A stretch of 64,000 bases of DNA from Silene latifolia. Its lineage: Eukaryota > Streptophyta > Magnoliopsida > Caryophyllales > Caryophyllaceae. The DNA lies in NCBI RefSeq assembly GCF_048544455.1, contig NC_133536.1:168908325-168972324 (forward strand), given 5' to 3'. A model generated the notes under the pieces. It worked only from the letters and a program-made list of their open reading frames with translations, was not told the origin of the DNA and ran no database searches. This document shows, one piece after another, positions 22,430-36,535 of this stretch (its first letter is position 1; each line of letters opens with the position of its first letter). The position numbers and the translations under genes were made by a program.

Positions 22430-22839
22430 CTGTGATGCTCGGACTCGGATACAAGGATCCGACACAGACACAGATCCGAGGGTCCGATCCTTGAAATCTC
22501 AAAAACAAGGACTCGGATACGGGGAAAATAATTTGAATTTGGACTCGGCTAATGTTTTATTTTTTTGAAAATAAATTGATTATTAGTTAAAAAAGTCAAA
22601 GAAAAGAAAAGAAAAGTAGTTTTTTCATGTTTAACATGAATGAAGACTTTATTACAGCATTAAACTCATGTCAAGATCACTCTTGATATAGGGCTGTTGT
22701 ACAAAACAGAAGTTAAAAACAAAACACTCTCACACCGATTTCTCATAGAAGGATCCGTCAAGGATCCATGTCCGGATCCGTGTCCGGATCCTGTCCACCG
22801 GATCCTCAGGGTCAGGTGAAGAGAGTCCGAGCATCACAG
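22430..22839. mobile_element. hAT-type MITE with GGATCC/TCCGGATCC-rich interior
   Basis: Perfect terminal inverted repeats CTGTGATGCTCGGACTC / GAGTCCGAGCATCACAG. The 8-bp duplication GTTGGTAG is at 22422-22429 and 22840-22847. No ORF. It lies in intron 7 of the omega-amidase gene. Confidence 0.85.
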
Positions 22840-25800
22840 GTTGGTAGGGAAGTGTATACAATTTTTTTATTAATTTGATTCCTTATTTAATCCTTACACT
22901 TTAAAAAGAGCAAACTTAATGTTACTGTAGCAATGAATAGCGCCCTTCCAATCCCAGCCCTTGCTCTCTGCCTCTAAATCCCGACCTTCCATTTACCCTC
23001 TTTTATTCTCTGCCTTTCATTATACCTTTCCATCTTTCTTGCTAGACCACTCCTTCCCTAGACCCATATACCACTTTCTACTCTCAGCTTATCTCCCTCA
23101 TCACATGGTAATTCATTTCTCCATCTTTGTTAGTTTCAGTTTCGTATTAGTTTCAGTTTAAGTACAATTTCTTTCTTATCCCCTTTATTGTCATATGATC
23201 GATTTTCATATCGGGCAAATCATGTATGCGGTCGAAATTAGGGTGATCAATTGGTATCCTTGTTTAATCACTTGGTGTCATGGTGATGACGATAAGGAGT
23301 TGATGTGATGGCGATGGCGATGACGATGCTGCTTCTGGATGACAACGGCGGGAACAACCATGATTTTAGCTCCGATCTCCGAATATCTTAGAACTGGTGA
23401 ACTCATCTTTCTCATTTTTTGTGTGTTTGTTGCCGATTAGGGTTATTCTTATTATTATTGTTATTATTGCTTTGATTATTACTGTTCTCATTTGGTGAAG
23501 GCCCTGGGGTGAGATTTATTACTGTTCTCATTCTCGTTCCTGATCTCTGTCTTCATTTTTATCGATTTTTCAAAGCATCAGATGATTTGGAGGTTGAGAT
23601 GTGTTTGTTGTATATATAAGGATTAAATCCACTTGTTTATTAACTTTCAGTTTTAATTATAGACTTCACTTTGGAGGAAAGTTATGACTTTCTCATTTTT
23701 CCGCTCCGCCTGCTACTGGTAACCTCCCTTGCTCTTTTGATTCACATTTTAATTTGGCTGTTTTTCTTATGTTGCTTTTAGGTTTTCGAATTTGTGATTG
23801 TTGTTTTGTTTTTGGATTTGTTGAAGTTCGAGTATGTTCTGGATTCTGGTGGAATGCTAAAACGTTTGACACATGTCTATCTCGTGATGCCTTAAAGGTA
23901 GTATCCGCGTCAATTAGAAGTCAATTGTTTCCAGATTGTTGCGTTCGATGTTAGTTATACTCTATACCTGATTAAATTTCTTTCCTGGGGCCAGTTGTAG
24001 ATTTTTCGCTTGGGTCATTTAATTAATTCATAATCACGCTCATTTGCTCATCTTGATCCTCACACGGCGATTACTTTCCCAAATTCAGGTATTTCGTGAC
24101 TACTATTTCTCATCAATTTAGGTTTCTCTGTCTTTCATTTTGAGGTTTTTGCTCTATACTCATTACACTTTAGCCAAATAAACCGTTATACAATTTCCCC
24201 TCATCTTTCTTGATTGTCATTTTGTTGATCAAGTTCACAAGCTCTTGACGCCTACTTCACGTCTTCACCTTCAAAAAACTCTTCTCATTCCGCCGCGCAT
24301 CAATCGCAGCTTCATATTCTTCAATTCCCATCTCCTGTTGTTGTTTATCATCTCTCTCTTTTTCATCTTTTCTTTAGGTCTTCTTTCAGTTATGTATTAC
24401 TCTATTAGTACTAATCTGTTCTATTTATATTTCTCTTTTTCATTTTTATTGGCAGTCATTCACTTTCACTTGGTGCATCACATGTGATGTCGAAATTTGA
24501 CTTCTTTTTCGATTTCTCTTCAATAGTTTTTTGTCCTCTTACCTATTACACAATTGATATACTCTAATAAATTTCTAATTAGCTGTAGCATGACGGCCAC
24601 ATTACCTATAGGACCTACACCAGCTTATGAGACAACCTCACACTGAAATAAGAAATAATTGTTGCATCAGAATGAACCGCATTAGCTGTAGTAAATTTTA
24701 TGAAGCTTGCATATGACACAATTTCTGAGTGTGTGGGATCATCAGTACATGCGTAATGAGCCGTTTTTAGCTGATAGAAGATTCAGTTAGTCAGTCTTTT
24801 ACTCTGCCAATTAACAGTCTAATATCTGAAGATTCATTCCGCAGGTACAAGTATGAATGTTCTTTTTTGAACATAATGGTATTATAAGCGTCGATGACAA
24901 TCGAGTTGGACCAGTACAAGCATGTGTTTCCACCTAAGATTGGTCCTTGGCTTTCTTTTGTTGGGTTACCTCGCAACGTAAGCCGCGAACCATTGCATTA
25001 TTTTGATAATTATTGTTTAATATGTTCTCAATAAACTCCTCTATGTTCAGATACTAATATTTGATACAATGAAACTGCAATCAAAGTGGATAGCAAGAGT
25101 ATTATTTGACTAAGTACGTTTACCAGATGCTAAGAAAATGTTGAAAGACGTACACGAGTATTGAAGAGGACTAAACAGCTTACTTATTATCTCCTAAATC
25201 CCGAGGAAAATGGGATTACCCTGAACTGTTATCCTAAAAGATAATGAATCTCATTCTTACTTAAGAAATTTTGTTTTATATTTCAGGTCTTTTCAATGGC
25301 TACATTGAGTCTTTGCTGTTTGCTTGTAGTATTAAGTTGAAATTTGCATAAGACGGCTGGTGCTTTACTGGGGGTAAGTGTACACTTCCTGCATTATATA
25401 TCTGAAGGTTTCTTTTCTTTGTAAAAATTTAGGATACTTGAATTTAACAAGAATACTAAACTTGTAGGACACTATCAGCCACCTTACTTCCTCTGCATTA
25501 TGTGGCTGGTGAAATTGAAAACGGTTTATGAAGTATTGACTGACCAAGGTATGAGTTTAGGTTTTCTCTATTTCGTAGTTTGAAATTTTAAAGAAAATAA
25601 GCAAACACAAGTGCTTTTTGTGATGACAATGAACCTTATTCTTTGTTATGAAGTGCTTATGTAAGTCGCTTTAGATTTAACAGAATTCCGTAGATTCCTT
25701 GGCCTAGGATTATGATCCAATAAAGAAAAATGACTCATCAAATTCGTTGTGTTTCCTTTTGTTTTGAAGTAGCCGTCATTTGGACCAAATTACAACTCAA

Positions 25801-25981
25801 TTCTCATAATGTGTCATCTGAAAACAGTTTCACAGAATGATATACCGCATATACTCTGATTCCTTACCCCATTCCTGTAGAGTGAATGGAGTCATTGCCA
25901 GATTGCATTGTTCAGTACATTTTATCTCACCTAAACAATGCCAAAGATGCGGTATATTGTACTTTTGTTTCCAAACAATGA

Positions 25982-26140
<159 letters not shown>

Positions 26141-26210
26141 TAAAGTTAAAGTAGTTACGGAGTACATTCGATTTTTATTGTACTCCATTCGATTCTTGGC
26201 TATTGATTTG

Positions 26211-26743
26211 CTTCATTTTCTTCTTTCGTTGTTGATTTAGTAGTGTCTCTGGTCTGTTGTTGCAGGTGTTATTATGCTTGTTGTTGGACTATGTTGTTTA
26301 TTGTGGCTTGATATCACTTGCTGCCACCTCTGGAATAGAGCTCTGTCAATTATAGAGTCGTGTCGCCGCATTTTACTACAGGTATTTTATGGTTTGTTCT
26401 AGATTTTTTACCCGTTTGTTTAGCTTGTTCGATTGTTCAGTTGAGTATGTATTTCCGTTGCCGTTTACCCTCATTATTGTTTGTTATTATGTTATCCTTT
26501 ACATTTAAGGTTTGTTAGTCCATCGAATGGATCCGTGGAAATGCTCCAGGGGCTGGAATTGCTTCATTTTCTTCTTTCGTTGTTGATTTAGAAGTCTTCC
26601 TGATCTGTTGTTGCAGGTGTTATTACGCTTGGTGTTGGGACTATGTTGTTGATTGTGGCTTGATATCGCTTGCTGCTCTGGAATAGAGCCCTGTCAATTA
26701 TAGAGTCGTGTCGCCGCATTTTACTACATGTATTTTTTGGTTT
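26211..26743 (+). repeat. Direct duplication of about 185 bp
   Basis: 26211-26396 and 26562-26743 share CATTTTCTTCTTTCGTTGTT, the GTTGTTGCAGGTGTTATTA stretch and AGAGTCGTGTCGCCGCATTT. They are separated by about 165 bp. No coding meaning seen. Confidence 0.7.
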
Positions 26744-27399
26744 GTTATGATGGTATTGATCTAGCTAACCAGTGTACTGATGGTCCGTTTACCCTAATCA
26801 TTGTTCGTTTTGTTGTCGTTTAAGTGCAGGCCTTGTTAGTTCCGATCCTCAGGATGGAGTCGTGGAAATGCTTTTGGGGCTTGAATTCCTCAAAGTGCTC
26901 GTAAAAAGTTAGTGAACTCGCAAGCTGTTGCCAAATTTGTTGGTTTTTTTTTTCTGTTGGTACTGATTTTGAGGTTTTTCCTAACTTCAACTTTTCCCTT
27001 TTACTCTGTTAGTTATTACTTTGTACCCTGTTAAATTTCAAGGTTTTTCTAACTTCCAACTTTTCCCTTTTACGGTGTTATTTCGAATTTATTTATTTAA
27101 CTGCCGGCAGGTTTATTTTCCGTATACCCTGTTGAATTTTATGTTTTTGATCCTAACTCCAACTTTCTCCTTTTACATAGGTTTATTTTCAGTCTGACGA
27201 GGTCATCTTCGAGACTCATATGGTTGATTCTCTTCTACTTTATCCTTCTCTCTCTATTTCCGGATAATTATTCGGGGTGAGTTTCCCGATTGTTTTTGTA
27301 CTGTTTATTCAATTCGATTCATATTTAGCACTTTATCCTTCTTTTGGCTTTTTATATCATGTTTTATTAATTTAATCTATTTACATTGTTGTTTAGTTT

Positions 27400-27562
27400 T
27401 AGGGTAGCTATTCAAATGGGTGGCTATTCGAGACGGCGACAAGGAAAAGGTTGGATTTATCAGGTTAAATTGGAGAATCACCTCTTAGGGTAGCTATTCA
27501 AATGAGTGGCTATTCGAGACGGCGACAAGGAAAAGGTTGGATTTATCAAGTTAAATTGGTGA
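27400..27562 (+). repeat. Tandem duplication with 84-bp period
   Basis: TAGGGTAGCTATTCAAATGG ... GGCGACAAGGAAAAGGTTGG is repeated twice with only a few differences. Confidence 0.75.
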
Positions 27563-27679
27563 TTAATAGGTGATTCTCAAAGGGGCAGCCTCACCGAAAG
27601 GGACATTAAGGAGGTAAATAAACTGAAGTGTGTATCTTTGTTGGTTTAGTTCTGATGTCACCGTATAAAATATTAGTAC

Positions 27680-27776
27680 AGACCGTCTTAAGCTTAACAA
27701 GGCTTCTTTTTATGTGATGTGGTACATTGAATGCTAGCTGAAATGACTGTATTGTAAGCTTAAGACGGTCTTAAGC
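27680..27776. repeat. Small palindromic MITE-like unit
   Basis: AGACCGTCTTAAGCTTA and TAAGCTTAAGACGGTCTTAAG are inverted around a 60-bp core. The AGACGGTCTTAAG motif is widespread in plant MITEs. Confidence 0.45.
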
Positions 27777-29366
27777 AACATTAACCCCTTTTGAATTTAT
27801 TGTTTTATTATGTTTTGGCATCAAATTGTGGGATGCTACTTGGCAATTTTTGCCAATTATCTGGAAATGCTTCTTACGTTTAGTGGCCGATTGGGAGGTT
27901 AGGGGTTGGATGTACGACATCTTACCCATGTGTTGTTTTTATTGTTGGATGATGGTAAAATGCTATGCTAGAAGCAGTAGGAATTAGGATACAAATTTAA
28001 TGTTGTTTCGTAATATTAAATCGAAAAAGAAATAGGGAATCTTAGACTGTGAACTTGCCTTCATGTTGTTAGATGGTAAAAAATATTTCTTCGACCTCTA
28101 TTATCCCCGACTCCCATGTTTTATTGGTAGTGTAGCAATGTTAGTTTATTGTTTTGGCGGAATTATTTGTTGTACTTTATCAGAATGATTACAGTATGAT
28201 TACGATGTTACAGTTCCAGAGAGTTGTAAAGTAGAGTGTGGAATGTGCAGCACTGGGTTTTTTTAGCACGATGTTGGTTGTAGGATTTGGGGTCAGGGTG
28301 TTTCTATGGTGTTATGTTTGGGTATCTATCAACGGAGTTATGTGATTTGGCATTGTTGCTTTGGGTGGTAGCGATAGGTCATGAATTAGTAAACAGCTAA
28401 TCAATGATACCTCCATAGTGACGCTTTGTATGCTTCACCAACATCTCATATATGGGTGATGATTAAAGTTGTTTTCGTCATTTGGGGAGCCATTGATGTC
28501 GCAAACAACTGATATTTTTGAAGTGGCTTTCGTCATTGGGTCGTGGAGATAGGTCACTGCTGCAACTTTAAGTACTCGTAATTAAGTTGCTGGGTGATGA
28601 TTATCTTGCGTATTATTGTTTGTACTGTTATGCTGGATGTTGTTAATTTTAATTGGTTTTTTTGGGGCTGTCATTGCTGCAGCTTTAAGTACTCCTAATT
28701 ATCATTGGTCATTGAACCAGTATTTTGCAACTTAAATATACTGTTAATCTCTTATGTTATTAAATGATTTGATTTATGAACAACTCTCTTAGATAAGGTT
28801 TTATTATAGGATACTGTGATTTGATTTTTGTCGTATCAGAATTAGGCAGTCAGTTTTTGGAGCATCTGCCTTAGACATTGGACTTTAAACTCCAACTCTC
28901 CGAGCAATGTTGTAGTTTTTTAGCTGGCAGGGTTTGTATATAGTTTTGTGATTCTTTTTTTTTTTAAGATTCCGTCTCAATTATTTGAGAACTTCTGTTA
29001 AAATACGTTTTAGTGAAAAGGCGGGAATATTTGCTGTGGACCTTTTATGGACTAGGGTGTTGTATTGGTTTGATGTTGGCCATTTGATGGTTTGGAAATT
29101 AGCTTAGTGTGTGCTTGTATTTAGTTTGCAACTAAAAACATGAGAACTTTAGAGCTTTTGCTGTGATGAAATTCAGCTGTTATTTATAGCGGACAAGTTT
29201 TTTTACTTTAGCTATGATTTTATCTCTAGGTGTTGAAATGTGAATATGCTGTCCGCGGTGAGATTGCTACTTAGGCCGAGGTATGACGAATTTGAATCTA
29301 TTTTCTTGTGGTTACATTAGCAGATTGAAATCGTCTTTTTGTTAGGAGTTTGATATTAAAATTAGG

Positions 29367-29689
29367 AAAAATTACAAATAACCACCACGTATTTGCGTAT
29401 TTTTACAAATAACCACCACGTATTTACATTTTTACAAATAACCCCCAAACTTTTGTGTATACCGTATACAAATCACCACCGTATATATGCCCCGAGACTT
29501 GTTTTTCTTATTTTCCGACTCATTAATTAGCTATTTATGTCAAATACCCAAATTACCCTTCCAAGTTCGGGGCATAAATCGCTAATTATATACGGTATAC
29601 ACAAAAGTTTGGGGGTTATTTGTAAAAATGTAAATACGTGGTGTTTATTTGTAAAAATACGCAAATACGTGGTGGTTATTTGTAATTTT
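29367..29689. mobile_element. Inverted-repeat MITE (about 115-bp arms)
   Basis: The left arm AAAATTACAAATAACCACCA and its reverse complement at the right end continue inward through TTACAAATAACCCCCAAAC and the GTATACCGTATA region. I found no clean target duplication. Confidence 0.65.
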
Positions 29690-29859
29690 ATAGATGAAAT
29701 AATATATAGGTGATTAAATATGTTGGAAGAAGTTGTAGTGGTGAGAATGACAATTTGACTCGGCTATTTTTGTGTTCCTTACATTAGCTTATTGAAATCG
29801 TCTTGTTGCTAGAAGTTTGATGTTAGATTAGTATAGACGAAGTGCTAAGTTTGTTTGCG

Positions 29860-30190
29860 TCCCTGTCGGAGCTTTCGATTCTAAGCTTGTCAAATAATCA
29901 GTTGAAAGGGCCATTTCCAGATTCAATTGGCAAAATACACACTCAATACCCTTATACTGTCAAACAACAAGATTTCGGGGTTATTGCCTGCTCTAGGTAG
30001 CTTAAGTGGGTTTAAAGTACTGGACTTAGGAGGAACGAGTTGGACTCGGAGCTAACCAATTTTCCTCGAGGTTTATTCATGCCTTTGCTGAACAATAAAC
30101 TCTTTTAATGGAGAAATACCAAGAAGTTGTAATCGATTGATTCGACTAGAGCACCTCAACTTGTCGTTGAATCATCTTAACGGAAGATGA
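29860..30190 (+). pseudogene. Leucine-rich-repeat fragment of an LRR receptor-like kinase
   Basis: Across three frames the translation gives LSNNQLKGPFPDSIGK, then SNNKISGLLPALGSLSGFK and LDLGG, then ELTNFPRGLF, and finally IRLEHLNLSLNHLNG. These are consecutive plant LRR units, like those of the inactive kinase family of Arabidopsis At3g03770 (from memory). There are at least two frameshifts and two stops. No kinase domain is nearby. Confidence 0.7.
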
Positions 30191-31773
30191 CCAATGTTCC
30201 TTTTCTCTCTGCCTCATATTTATGTTCCATTTTTTCATTTAGATTTACTTTTGATTGTGTGCAACTGGAATGTTATGTATTGTCAATAATGTTATCATAT
30301 AAAGCATATCCAATTTGCTATCCAAGTTACCAAGTACCATTCGACTAATGTGTAGTGATAATTTTCTCCCATTTGATGCTTATCATCATTAGTTAATAAA
30401 TATATTGATTTGATTCTGGTCTCCTTGCTGTCCCAAGAATTAGTGATATTGAACTGAAATGCATATATGCATCAAATAGGTTGGCTGAGTTCTTGAATTT
30501 GCATTAGTCTTCACTTTCAAGTTGCAGGATAGTGAGTGGGAAAGTTAATTACGGACATCACATGGTCTTGAATGTCCCTTCTGTAATACCTGTTGCGGGT
30601 GTAAAGTTTTGCGACCAAAATTAATAATTGGGCAGTAAGTTAAGGGAATCAAGGAAGAACATAAATGATTCTCATAGGGTATCTGATAAGAGCAGTTACA
30701 TGTTATCATTGGCTTTCTTTTGAGCTTTAAACTTACATTGTTCTTTGCTGCAGGTTCACCTACTATGGAACCGTGTTCGTAATGCAAGCATAATACTACT
30801 GGCCTACCTGTTTAAACCTAAATGTTCTGCTTGTTAAATCTTGTATCGATTTTGATGGAATTTGCATCCTGAATAAAGTTTATTTTCCAGAACATTTAGA
30901 TAAGGATGCTTTATGTGTTTTTGAGAATATACGCAACCTTTGTATGACATACCTTTAATTTTCCAAACAGCTTCTCTATGTATTACTATGAACCTTGTTT
31001 CTGGAATACTCGCTTTTTCAATGCTGCGAAAGAGTTTTAAAGGTATCCCTCTCTTTGCCAGTCCGAAATTTTGTATCAAAACAAGTCTTCAGGAATGCAG
31101 TGCCGGTGATTTTTAGGATTGTGAGGGCTCTTGTAACGTTTCAAGTATTTTTCATAAGGTAACAATGACCATTTACAACGGAGGAGAAAAGGACCAAAAA
31201 TGAAAACCAAATCTTCAAGTAGCGCAGTAATCTTCAATTAGGGCCAAAAGCATATAGCTTAACCCATCTAGAATAGCCCCGGTGTTGGGATTAGTTGTGA
31301 TTGTTCTGTTAAAGCACTATAGTTAATTGATTACATGCATTTACAGCTTGAACATCATCTTAGTATTATTTTGCCTAAATATGCAGGGAGGAAAAAGGAA
31401 AAGAGGTCCATGGTCTATGCTTGATACTTAAAGCACTTACGACTTAAATATACATTCCGAGTAAACAGGCCAAAGTGCAAAACCTTTACAATAGAGCCAA
31501 ATGTTTATCATCGCCCCAAATTACGAGTTCTAAGTGAAAAAATTACACAGTAAATCATGTGCGTACTTATAAGTTAGGAAATGTTTCAGATGATATTTGA
31601 TGTTCCGAAAAATATATAAGTTAGAATTATTTTTAGATTATGCGAATCATCGTAATAAGCACTACACAAGTATCGATCACAAAAAACAATTATCCCTACG
31701 ATATCCACTAATGCGGTAATATAAACGATTCACCGAATTGGGGCACCGCGCCCGATAGGGCGCGGAGCAACAA

Positions 31774-31777
31774 CTAG
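31774..31777 (+). other. Helitron 3' terminus CTAG|T with hairpin
   Basis: An 8-bp perfect GC stem with a GATA loop sits 8 nt before CTAG, and the next base is T. Confidence 0.75.
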
Positions 31778-32046
31778 TTAGAACAAATTTCAAAACTTTT
31801 CGGGTAAACAAAGCCAAGTTTATTAAAGACCAATTTATGTACCAAGTCCATTCATGCTGGATTTGGCAACATCTTGACAGGTCTTATGCCCTTAAAGACT
31901 TAGAGGGTGATATTCCACTTCATCCATTCACTTCTATGGAACTATACAAAAAAGGATGTAGCCCATCACACGGTCATATCATCAACATGAAAATTTATGC
32001 CAAGAGTAAGTATCAGTTTTTTACATATAAAATCCAGGCCTCTTAC

Positions 32047-32062
32047 CTGATTATCTACAGCC
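32047..32062 (-). CDS. NIT2-like: Omega-amidase exon 7, a 16-nt micro-exon
   Basis: GGCTGTAGATAATCAG lies between a TTTTGCAG acceptor and a GTAAGA donor. Joined to exon 6 (…CAAAGGGCAAG) it completes an Arg codon and adds AVDNQ. The family has ATDNQ here, so one Thr-to-Val change. Reading continues in phase 0 into exon 8, 12.9 kb away. Confidence 0.8.
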
Positions 32063-33037
32063 CTGCAAAAGAAACGCCAGGAAAATAATTTCTCAATTAG
32101 AAAACCACTGAAGAAACATGAGAGGAAGAGCTCACTCTGCGAGACACTGAACCAATAAGCATGCAACTTTGATAAACCACAGATGTTTAAGGAGCCAACG
32201 GGAGATGTAACTAACTCAACGTCGTTTATATTGTCCTCATTTGAATTTGATTGTCAAAGGACATCGACTTGAAACAAAATCTTCTTACAACACACAACAT
32301 TTAACACCTCTTAAAATGATACTATGAAGATGGCTGTTTTGATATAAACGTGACAAATTTTCGATGCATGCACATAGTTTTAAAAAATGGTCAACGTTGG
32401 CATCAGTTCAACAAAGTAATGAGAACACTAAAGTTGGATAAAGGTAGTAATCTACAAGAACAAATTCTTGTAACGTAACATTTATGGAAAACTTGAACAA
32501 ACCAAAAGTCGTCATGTAAATCTTACTGAACAGAACATCAAATCTCTCATCCATCCAACCCAATTGCAAAGAAGGATGGAGTACCTAATCTAGTTTTCTA
32601 CTCCCTGTAACTCTGAATTAAGTTCCTTATGTGCATAAACAATATGATCATTCCAATGCACCGTCTTTCTGTTCATTATCTCCTCCCACATTGCCACTAA
32701 CTATAACCAGCACTTCACCACCAATACTCATTAAAAAACCACGTTAATCACCAACACCATCATATCTAAGACTCCAAAAACATTAGACCAATCATCCTTT
32801 TTTTTGCTACCAGTTTATATCTTTGTTTCAATATCGGCCCCATGGCCTAGTCTTGCTAAATGCGGCTGTGGCCACCTGCCCATATGGCCTCAAATGTGGT
32901 GAACTTTAAACAGTCGTGTTTTTGGTTTCGTGCCTTTGACTTAATATCATGGCACAGTCGCCAAATTTCATTTCAGAGATAAGCTGTATGGAAAGAAGAA
33001 TGACATGCGTAAGGAATAACATATTTAATTCACAAAC

Positions 33038-33116
33038 CTTGCCCTTTGGACCAATTCCCAGTGCAGTGGCCCAGTAGTCATGTTAAATGCCCCAGGATAA
33101 CACAATAGGTGAGCAC
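33038..33116 (-). CDS. NIT2-like: Omega-amidase exon 6
   Basis: It encodes [20 protein letters not shown] followed by LVQRA, with phase 1 in and phase 2 out. Donor GTTTGTG. Confidence 0.88.
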
Positions 33117-33370
33117 CTGATGCAGAATAACCAGCATATGAATATGTTTCGAGTCTCATAATAATTTTCACAAACGAAACACGATCTTAACCATAAAAAT
33201 ACTCTACGATGAAGTACTAGCAGTTAAATATTAAACACCGCCTCTAAGTAATACCACAGGTAACCAGCTAATCACCAAAATTATAAGAAGGAAATTCTAA
33301 AGATAGAAAAACATGCGTAGAAAGCCAGAATTAAAAAAGATCAAAGAACAACTGAGTATTTAGATAATAC

Positions 33371-33445
33371 CTCTTGCAGAATATAACATAGCCAGTTCCT
33401 GAAACTGAATGTCATAACAGATGCCAATACCAATACGCCCTACTT
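33371..33445 (-). CDS. NIT2-like: Omega-amidase exon 5 with the catalytic Cys
   Basis: It encodes VGRIGIGICYDIQFQELAML then YSAR. Cys in GICYDI is the nitrilase nucleophile. The usual Arg after DI is Gln here. Confidence 0.88.
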
Positions 33446-33624
33446 CTGCAGAGCATATTAAACATTATCAATAAATCAATCAACGCAATTCAACAAGCTT
33501 GCATCATAGAAGACACTCAAGAATCAAGATACAACAGTTGCGGCAGTGTCGCTATTCGGCTGAGTGTTCAGATTTACCAGGAATCCAGAAAATGATAAGT
33601 AAATTTCAGATAAGCTGAAGACTA

Positions 33625-33946
33625 AGCATCCGCAATGGTGATGTTCCTCATATTTTATCTATCTTGCTCTAATTCGTCTACCTCATTTTCCACTAACTTT
33701 TTCATCTACCCTCCCCAATTTATAACTACATCTATGCAACAATGGGGTTCCCCAACAATATTAATTCACATACAAAAATATGAGCACCTCCCCAAAAGAA
33801 ACACATATTGCTCTTGTTTTTATTTGGGAACCTCCCCTAAAAACAGTGGAACCTCAACTTATGGGGAGGTTGGTGCAACAATGAGGTTCCCAAAATTGAG
33901 GAAAGAGAAGAGAAATGGGGAGATGATTTTTGCCCATTGCGGATGA
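33625..33946. mobile_element. Short inverted-repeat MITE in intron 4
   Basis: GCATCCGCAATGG and CCATTGCGGATG form the ends. The interior has GAACCTCCCC and GGGGAGGTT blocks in inverted order. No target duplication was resolved. Confidence 0.45.
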
Positions 33947-36336
33947 CTTGTGTCATCAAAAAAAAAAAAAAAAAGTGATTTCATACTGATGTGTTACCAA
34001 CACCCTTCAGTTGCTGATTGTAAACCAAGTGGAGCGGGGCCAGGCCCCCCGGGTATTGGCCCAAACCATGGTTACCAGATTCGCTATGAATACGCCCTTA
34101 CTGATTCGCGATTCGCTCTTACAGAAGGTGTGCTATGTGTATTTTTATTAAGCAACATGATAGAATTCGCTCTTAACGATTCACGATTCGTAGGGTACCC
34201 AAGCGAATCCGGTAACCCTGGCCCAAACCATAATAATTTACAGTGATGTGCTGTAAAATTAAAGGAAATGACTGGTTGGCCTCCAGACACGCAACAAAAA
34301 TCATAACATTGGTAAGAGACAGACAAATAAAGCCCCTAAAACTACGAACACTTTCCAAGTTATTAAATATCCGACGTGATTCTGTGCGCACTTTAACTAT
34401 TGGTCATTTAGCCTAATCAAGGAGACTAGGAATCTTAGAGCGTAGGTTTTTCTCCTACTTAGGCCACTATATATAATTTAAATATACAAATGATAGGATA
34501 ACAGCTGCCAAGTGCCAGTACCTTTATCTCTTCTCATCCTCCGAACACAAATTTTGGAAAAAAAAAAATAAATCAGTTAATTATTTACCATCCCCTCCAT
34601 CAAAAGGAGTCTTTCAAATAGCATCCCAAGTGTACTCCAGTAGCTAATCAACAATAAATTTTGCTCGGAACTTAACAAGGGAGCTGCTTCATTTCTGAAG
34701 CAACATTACAGATTTGTGGACAATAGTTTCATTATAATAAATAAATAAAACTACTCTCTTTCATAATAATATTCTTATTTTTGAAATTTCCCTTAAGTTG
34801 CTTTAAAAAAAATGAATCTTCAAAATTAAGAAACTTGATCCCATGATGGAGTAGTTTATTGCATGTCTAGATTAAAATTAAGGAAAATTTGCCCATAATA
34901 ATCCGAAGTTTCACATGCCTTCTGTTATTAATCCCAATATTAAGTCTTCCCATTTTAATCCCAAGTTTACATCAATTGTTCCATTTTCGAACCTACCTCC
35001 CTTAAAGAGAAACTCTGACTATATGTGCGATAAGTTGACCTAACTTTGATAAGTAAACTTTTCCCAATTATCCCATTGTCTCCTTCATTATACCCTACCC
35101 ACAAAAGTCCACTCTTTTACTCCTTCAGTCTCCCATTTCTTCCTCCCTCGCCATGTTTTCCTCACCATTTCTATTCCTATCATTCTCCACACGATCTAAA
35201 CTTATGTTATTAGGAAAATCTCATCTTATAATGTATACAAAGCAAAGATCTCATATAAAAGTAATGACAAATAGACAATCTAAGGTTAGTGATTTATAAG
35301 TAAAGTTTCCTTCTTTTCTACATTTTTAAATTTAAATGTCTGTCAAACATGTCATTTTGATTATTATTAAACTATAGTTGGTTTGGTTGGTTTTTTAAAT
35401 GCAGTTAGGGATTTATTTTAGTTTGATTTATGCATTTGGTTATATTTGAACTTGGGGTTGAAAATCAAGGCCTTTTAGATTAAGTTACTAAATTTTGATG
35501 GAAAATGCTTGTTCATTGATGTTTGCAATTTAGTTAGGCCAATGTTCTAATTTGGCATTACACTTACCTAAACAATTAAGAATTGACAACTAGATTTTTT
35601 TAGATAAGGTCAATATTTTGGTTGTGGGGTAAATGGTTCATATTTTGATTTCTGATTTTGGGTTTAGAATTGTTAAAATTTGGTTGAACTGACTCAGTAA
35701 GGAAATCAATGGAGTTAGAAATTCTGAGAATGCAGCATGGAGGGTTGTTTAAGAGGAAACCTGAACTTATAGAAATTCTGAGAATAGCGGAGTATTAATT
35801 AATGTTTAAAGTCATAGATTGGAAATAATGAATTAATTGTTTTTTTTTTCTGAGAGATAAATTGACAAGTACATTGTTATACATACTCCGCCCTCCTTTA
35901 GAAATCTTTCAAGATCCATCACTGCCCATGAAGGCTCCCTATTATAATTATCCTAATGCCTTCACACATGATCCCACAACAAGAAGGGAAAGGGAGAGTT
36001 AGACAAACTCGGAAAGTGAGACGACCGACCACTAAACACTACAACCACAAAAGTAACCTCGATAATCAATATGAAGTAAGGGGGTCAAATGCACACAATT
36101 TCGTCTGGTGTTGAAAAAGATGATTTTGGGAAGAAAAACATACATCGAGAATTAGGTAAACGGACTGTTGCTTCACAATAAGATACGCACACACATTTTA
36201 GTGAGTCATTTGGCCTTGTTCCATCAAACTTCAAAGCCAAAGAATACTACCAATGAGTACTATAAACCAAAATTTTATTTTGTACTTCTTCATGCACATT
36301 GAAAGTCTCACAGCAAGGATTTGTTCAACAACAAAC
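33947..36336. other. Bulk of omega-amidase intron 4
   Basis: AT-rich intron sequence with scattered inverted repeats, such as GATTCGC/GCGAATC pairs at 34080-34210. No coding sequence recognised. Confidence 0.5.
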
Positions 36337-36430
36337 CTGTGTCAACAACTGTAGGAGTCTCTCCAGCTGTAAGGGTTTGTGATTCCGTAAATGTAATCTT
36401 TCCTGGAATATCAATATCAAATAGGTGTAT
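36337..36430 (-). CDS. NIT2-like: Omega-amidase exon 4
   Basis: It encodes [31 protein letters not shown] and one extra base. Acceptor GGCTGCAG, donor GTTTGTTG. Confidence 0.88.
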
Positions 36431-36535
36431 CTGCAGCCAGAAAGGTAACAGGTTCAAAGCAAGGTCAAGCACTGAAAAATAAACGGCTTTAACAAATTAA
36501 CAAAACTAAAACCAGGGTTACGCTTCAAATTGTAC

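Noticed and set aside
22461-22800. Many GGATCCG repeats considered as a possible CRISPR-like or satellite array
   Set aside because: They lie within a single hAT MITE with inverted ends and an 8-bp duplication, with no regular repeat-spacer pattern.
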